From Bacteroidota bacterium (GTDB lineage Bacteria; Bacteroidota; Bacteroidia; Chitinophagales; Saprospiraceae), in contig JAGWYI010000195.1 in assembly GCA_018969455.1 (NCBI GenBank), positions 1-7,567 of the forward strand: a stretch of 7,567 bases of DNA, written 5' to 3'. Both the position numbers and the translations under genes were made by a program. Positions 6,896 through 7,567 of the stretch are shown piece by piece (position 1 is the first letter of the stretch; each line of letters begins with the position of its first letter). Below the pieces are notes generated by a model. That model ran no database searches, was not told the origin of the DNA, and worked only from the letters and a program-made list of their open reading frames with translations.

Positions 6896-7525
6896 TTAAT
6901 CCTTGTTGTTTTCGTAAAAAGTGCTCAAAATTTTGCGCAACTGCTGTTTTGCCCGGAACAACAAGGATTCTATTGCCGGAATTGACAGATCCATTACAGA
7001 TGCAATTTCCGCATAGGGCATATCTTCCATTTTATGCAACAAAAAAGCGGTCTTTTGTTTTTCCGGAAGTTGCTCAATTGCCCTGAACAGGAAACGTGCA
7101 TTTTCCTGTTGTTCCATTAAAACGCCAGGATGTACAAAATGTGGCGCCTCTGAGGTGCGCGTTTCGTGGATAGATTGAACATGGCCAAATCTTTTCTTTC
7201 GCTTTTGATGCCGAAGCATTTCCAGCGATTTGGTCACGGCAATGCGGTAAATCCAGGTCGACAGTTTGGAATTGCCTTTGAATTGCTGAATCGACTGAAA
7301 AACCTGCAAAAAGACTTCCTGGGTAACATCTTCCGCATCGTTGGTATGTTGCAAGATGCCAAGAACGATGTTGTACACAAATGTGCCGTACCGCTCTACC
7401 AGGGCACGATAGCCTGTAGCGTCATTTTCCAGCAACAATTCGAGCAATACATCGTCAGTCAAGACCCTTGTTTTTTTGTGTACTTTAGCCGCCAGATTTT
7501 GTGCATAACGATCTTTATAAATCAT
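6896..7525 (-). CDS. ECF-type RNA polymerase sigma-70 factor
   Basis: The protein has 209 residues from ATG 7525. Numbered from a possible GTG at 7549, region 2 spans about 45-115, with the core-binding motif D-A-E-D-V-T-Q-E-V-F (71-80) and the -10 recognition segment F-K-G-N-S-K-L-S-T-W-I-Y-R-I-A (90-104). A basic linker follows (K-R-K-K-R, 116-120). Region 4 is about 160-207, starting L-P-E-K-Q-K-T-A-F and including a helix-turn-helix (Y-A-E-I-A to A-I-E-S-L-L-F-R-A). Region 3 is absent, as in ECF factors. It probably directs RNA polymerase to stress or metal-response promoters and is held by the product of the next gene. The start is uncertain: GTG 7549, ATG 7525 and TTG 7462 are all in frame. 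The first two lie within a repeat element, and TTG 7462, just before T-D-D-V-L-L-E, fits typical ECF N-termini. No strong ribosome-binding site decides the matter. Confidence 0.92.
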   Translation of the reverse strand: MIYKDRYAQNLAAKVHKKTRVLTDDVLLELLLENDATGYRALVERYGTFVYNIVLGILQHTNDAEDVTQEVFLQVFQSIQQFKGNSKLSTWIYRIAVTKSLEMLRHQKRKKRFGHVQSIHETRTSEAPHFVHPGVLMEQQENARFLFRAIEQLPEKQKTAFLLHKMEDMPYAEIASVMDLSIPAIESLLFRAKQQLRKILSTFYENNKD

Positions 7526-7559
7526 CGAAATCCATCCTGATTTATCCACAAAATCCGGC
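7491..7559 (+). repeat. Short palindromic (MITE/REP-like) repeat, copy B, spanning the sigma-factor start
   Basis: This 69-bp core has terminal inverted repeats GCCAGATTTTGTG (7491-7503) and CACAAAATCCGGC (7547-7559), pairing at 12 of 13 positions. An inner perfect 8-bp inverted repeat, ATAAATCA (7517-7524) and TGATTTAT (7538-7545), leaves a 13-base loop. It is the inverted counterpart of copy A at 4579-4657 but lacks the 10-bp duplication. Similarity extends a few bases outward on the sigma-gene side (TACTTTA at 7481-7487) and on the other side up to the window edge. The candidate ATG start of the sigma gene (7523-7525) falls at the edge of the inner stem, and the candidate GTG (7547-7549) lies in the outer arm, so a folded transcript could mask either start. 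Confidence 0.85.
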
Positions 7560-7566
7560 GAATCCT

Positions 7567-7567
7567 G
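7567..7567. other. Right window edge inside repeat flank
   Basis: The bases after the palindromic core (7560-7567) still align with the flank of copy A, so the repeat similarity may continue past the window. No promoter for the sigma factor can be identified because its upstream region is cut off here. Confidence 0.4.

Noticed and set aside
4571..7567. Complete composite transposon bounded by the inverted repeats
   Set aside because: No transposase, integrase or target duplication is visible, and the short arms are internally palindromic, unlike IS ends. The idea is kept only as one option in the findings.

Overview
The window looks like chromosomal DNA of a member of the Bacteroidota, probably a Saprospiraceae-like gliding or filamentous bacterium. 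Three things point there. The large left-hand gene ends in a gliding-motility-associated C-terminal (CHU_C, type IX secretion type B) sorting domain. Translation starts lack clear Shine-Dalgarno sequences. One gene start carries a TAnnTTTG-type -7 box, which is typical of this phylum. The exact genus cannot be read from the sequence.

Layout. Positions 1-4424 (+) are the 3' part of a giant secreted adhesin-like gene that enters from beyond the left edge: 1473 residues are visible. They comprise the tail of one Cys-Trp-Cys repeat, 14 full repeats of 82-85 residues, a SprB-like domain, a linker beta-domain and the CHU_C sorting domain. A strong hairpin terminator follows at 4511-4550. Everything to the right is on the minus strand, so the two transcription units converge. 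Read in the direction of transcription, that block is an ECF sigma factor (stop at 6896), a small single-pass membrane protein (6561-6860), a membrane-anchored Spy/CnrX-like metal-sensor-type protein (6091-6543), and a class III PLP-dependent aminotransferase (4618-5997). The last has a possible promoter of its own.

The sigma / small membrane protein / periplasmic sensor trio has the same three parts as the CnrH-CnrY-CnrX metal-signalling system of Cupriavidus. It is best read as a trans-envelope signalling module in which the periplasmic protein and the single-pass protein control the sigma factor. No metal efflux pump is visible in the window, and the aminotransferase has no obvious functional link to the module.

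The least expected structure is a short palindromic element present twice, in opposite orientations, at the two ends of the minus-strand block (core 4579-4657 and 7491-7559). Each copy has about 13-bp imperfect terminal inverted repeats and an inner inverted repeat. Each overlaps a coding end: one copy supplies the last 13 codons and the stop of the aminotransferase, and the other spans the putative start of the sigma factor. A 10-bp tandem duplication distinguishes the copies and creates the aminotransferase stop codon.
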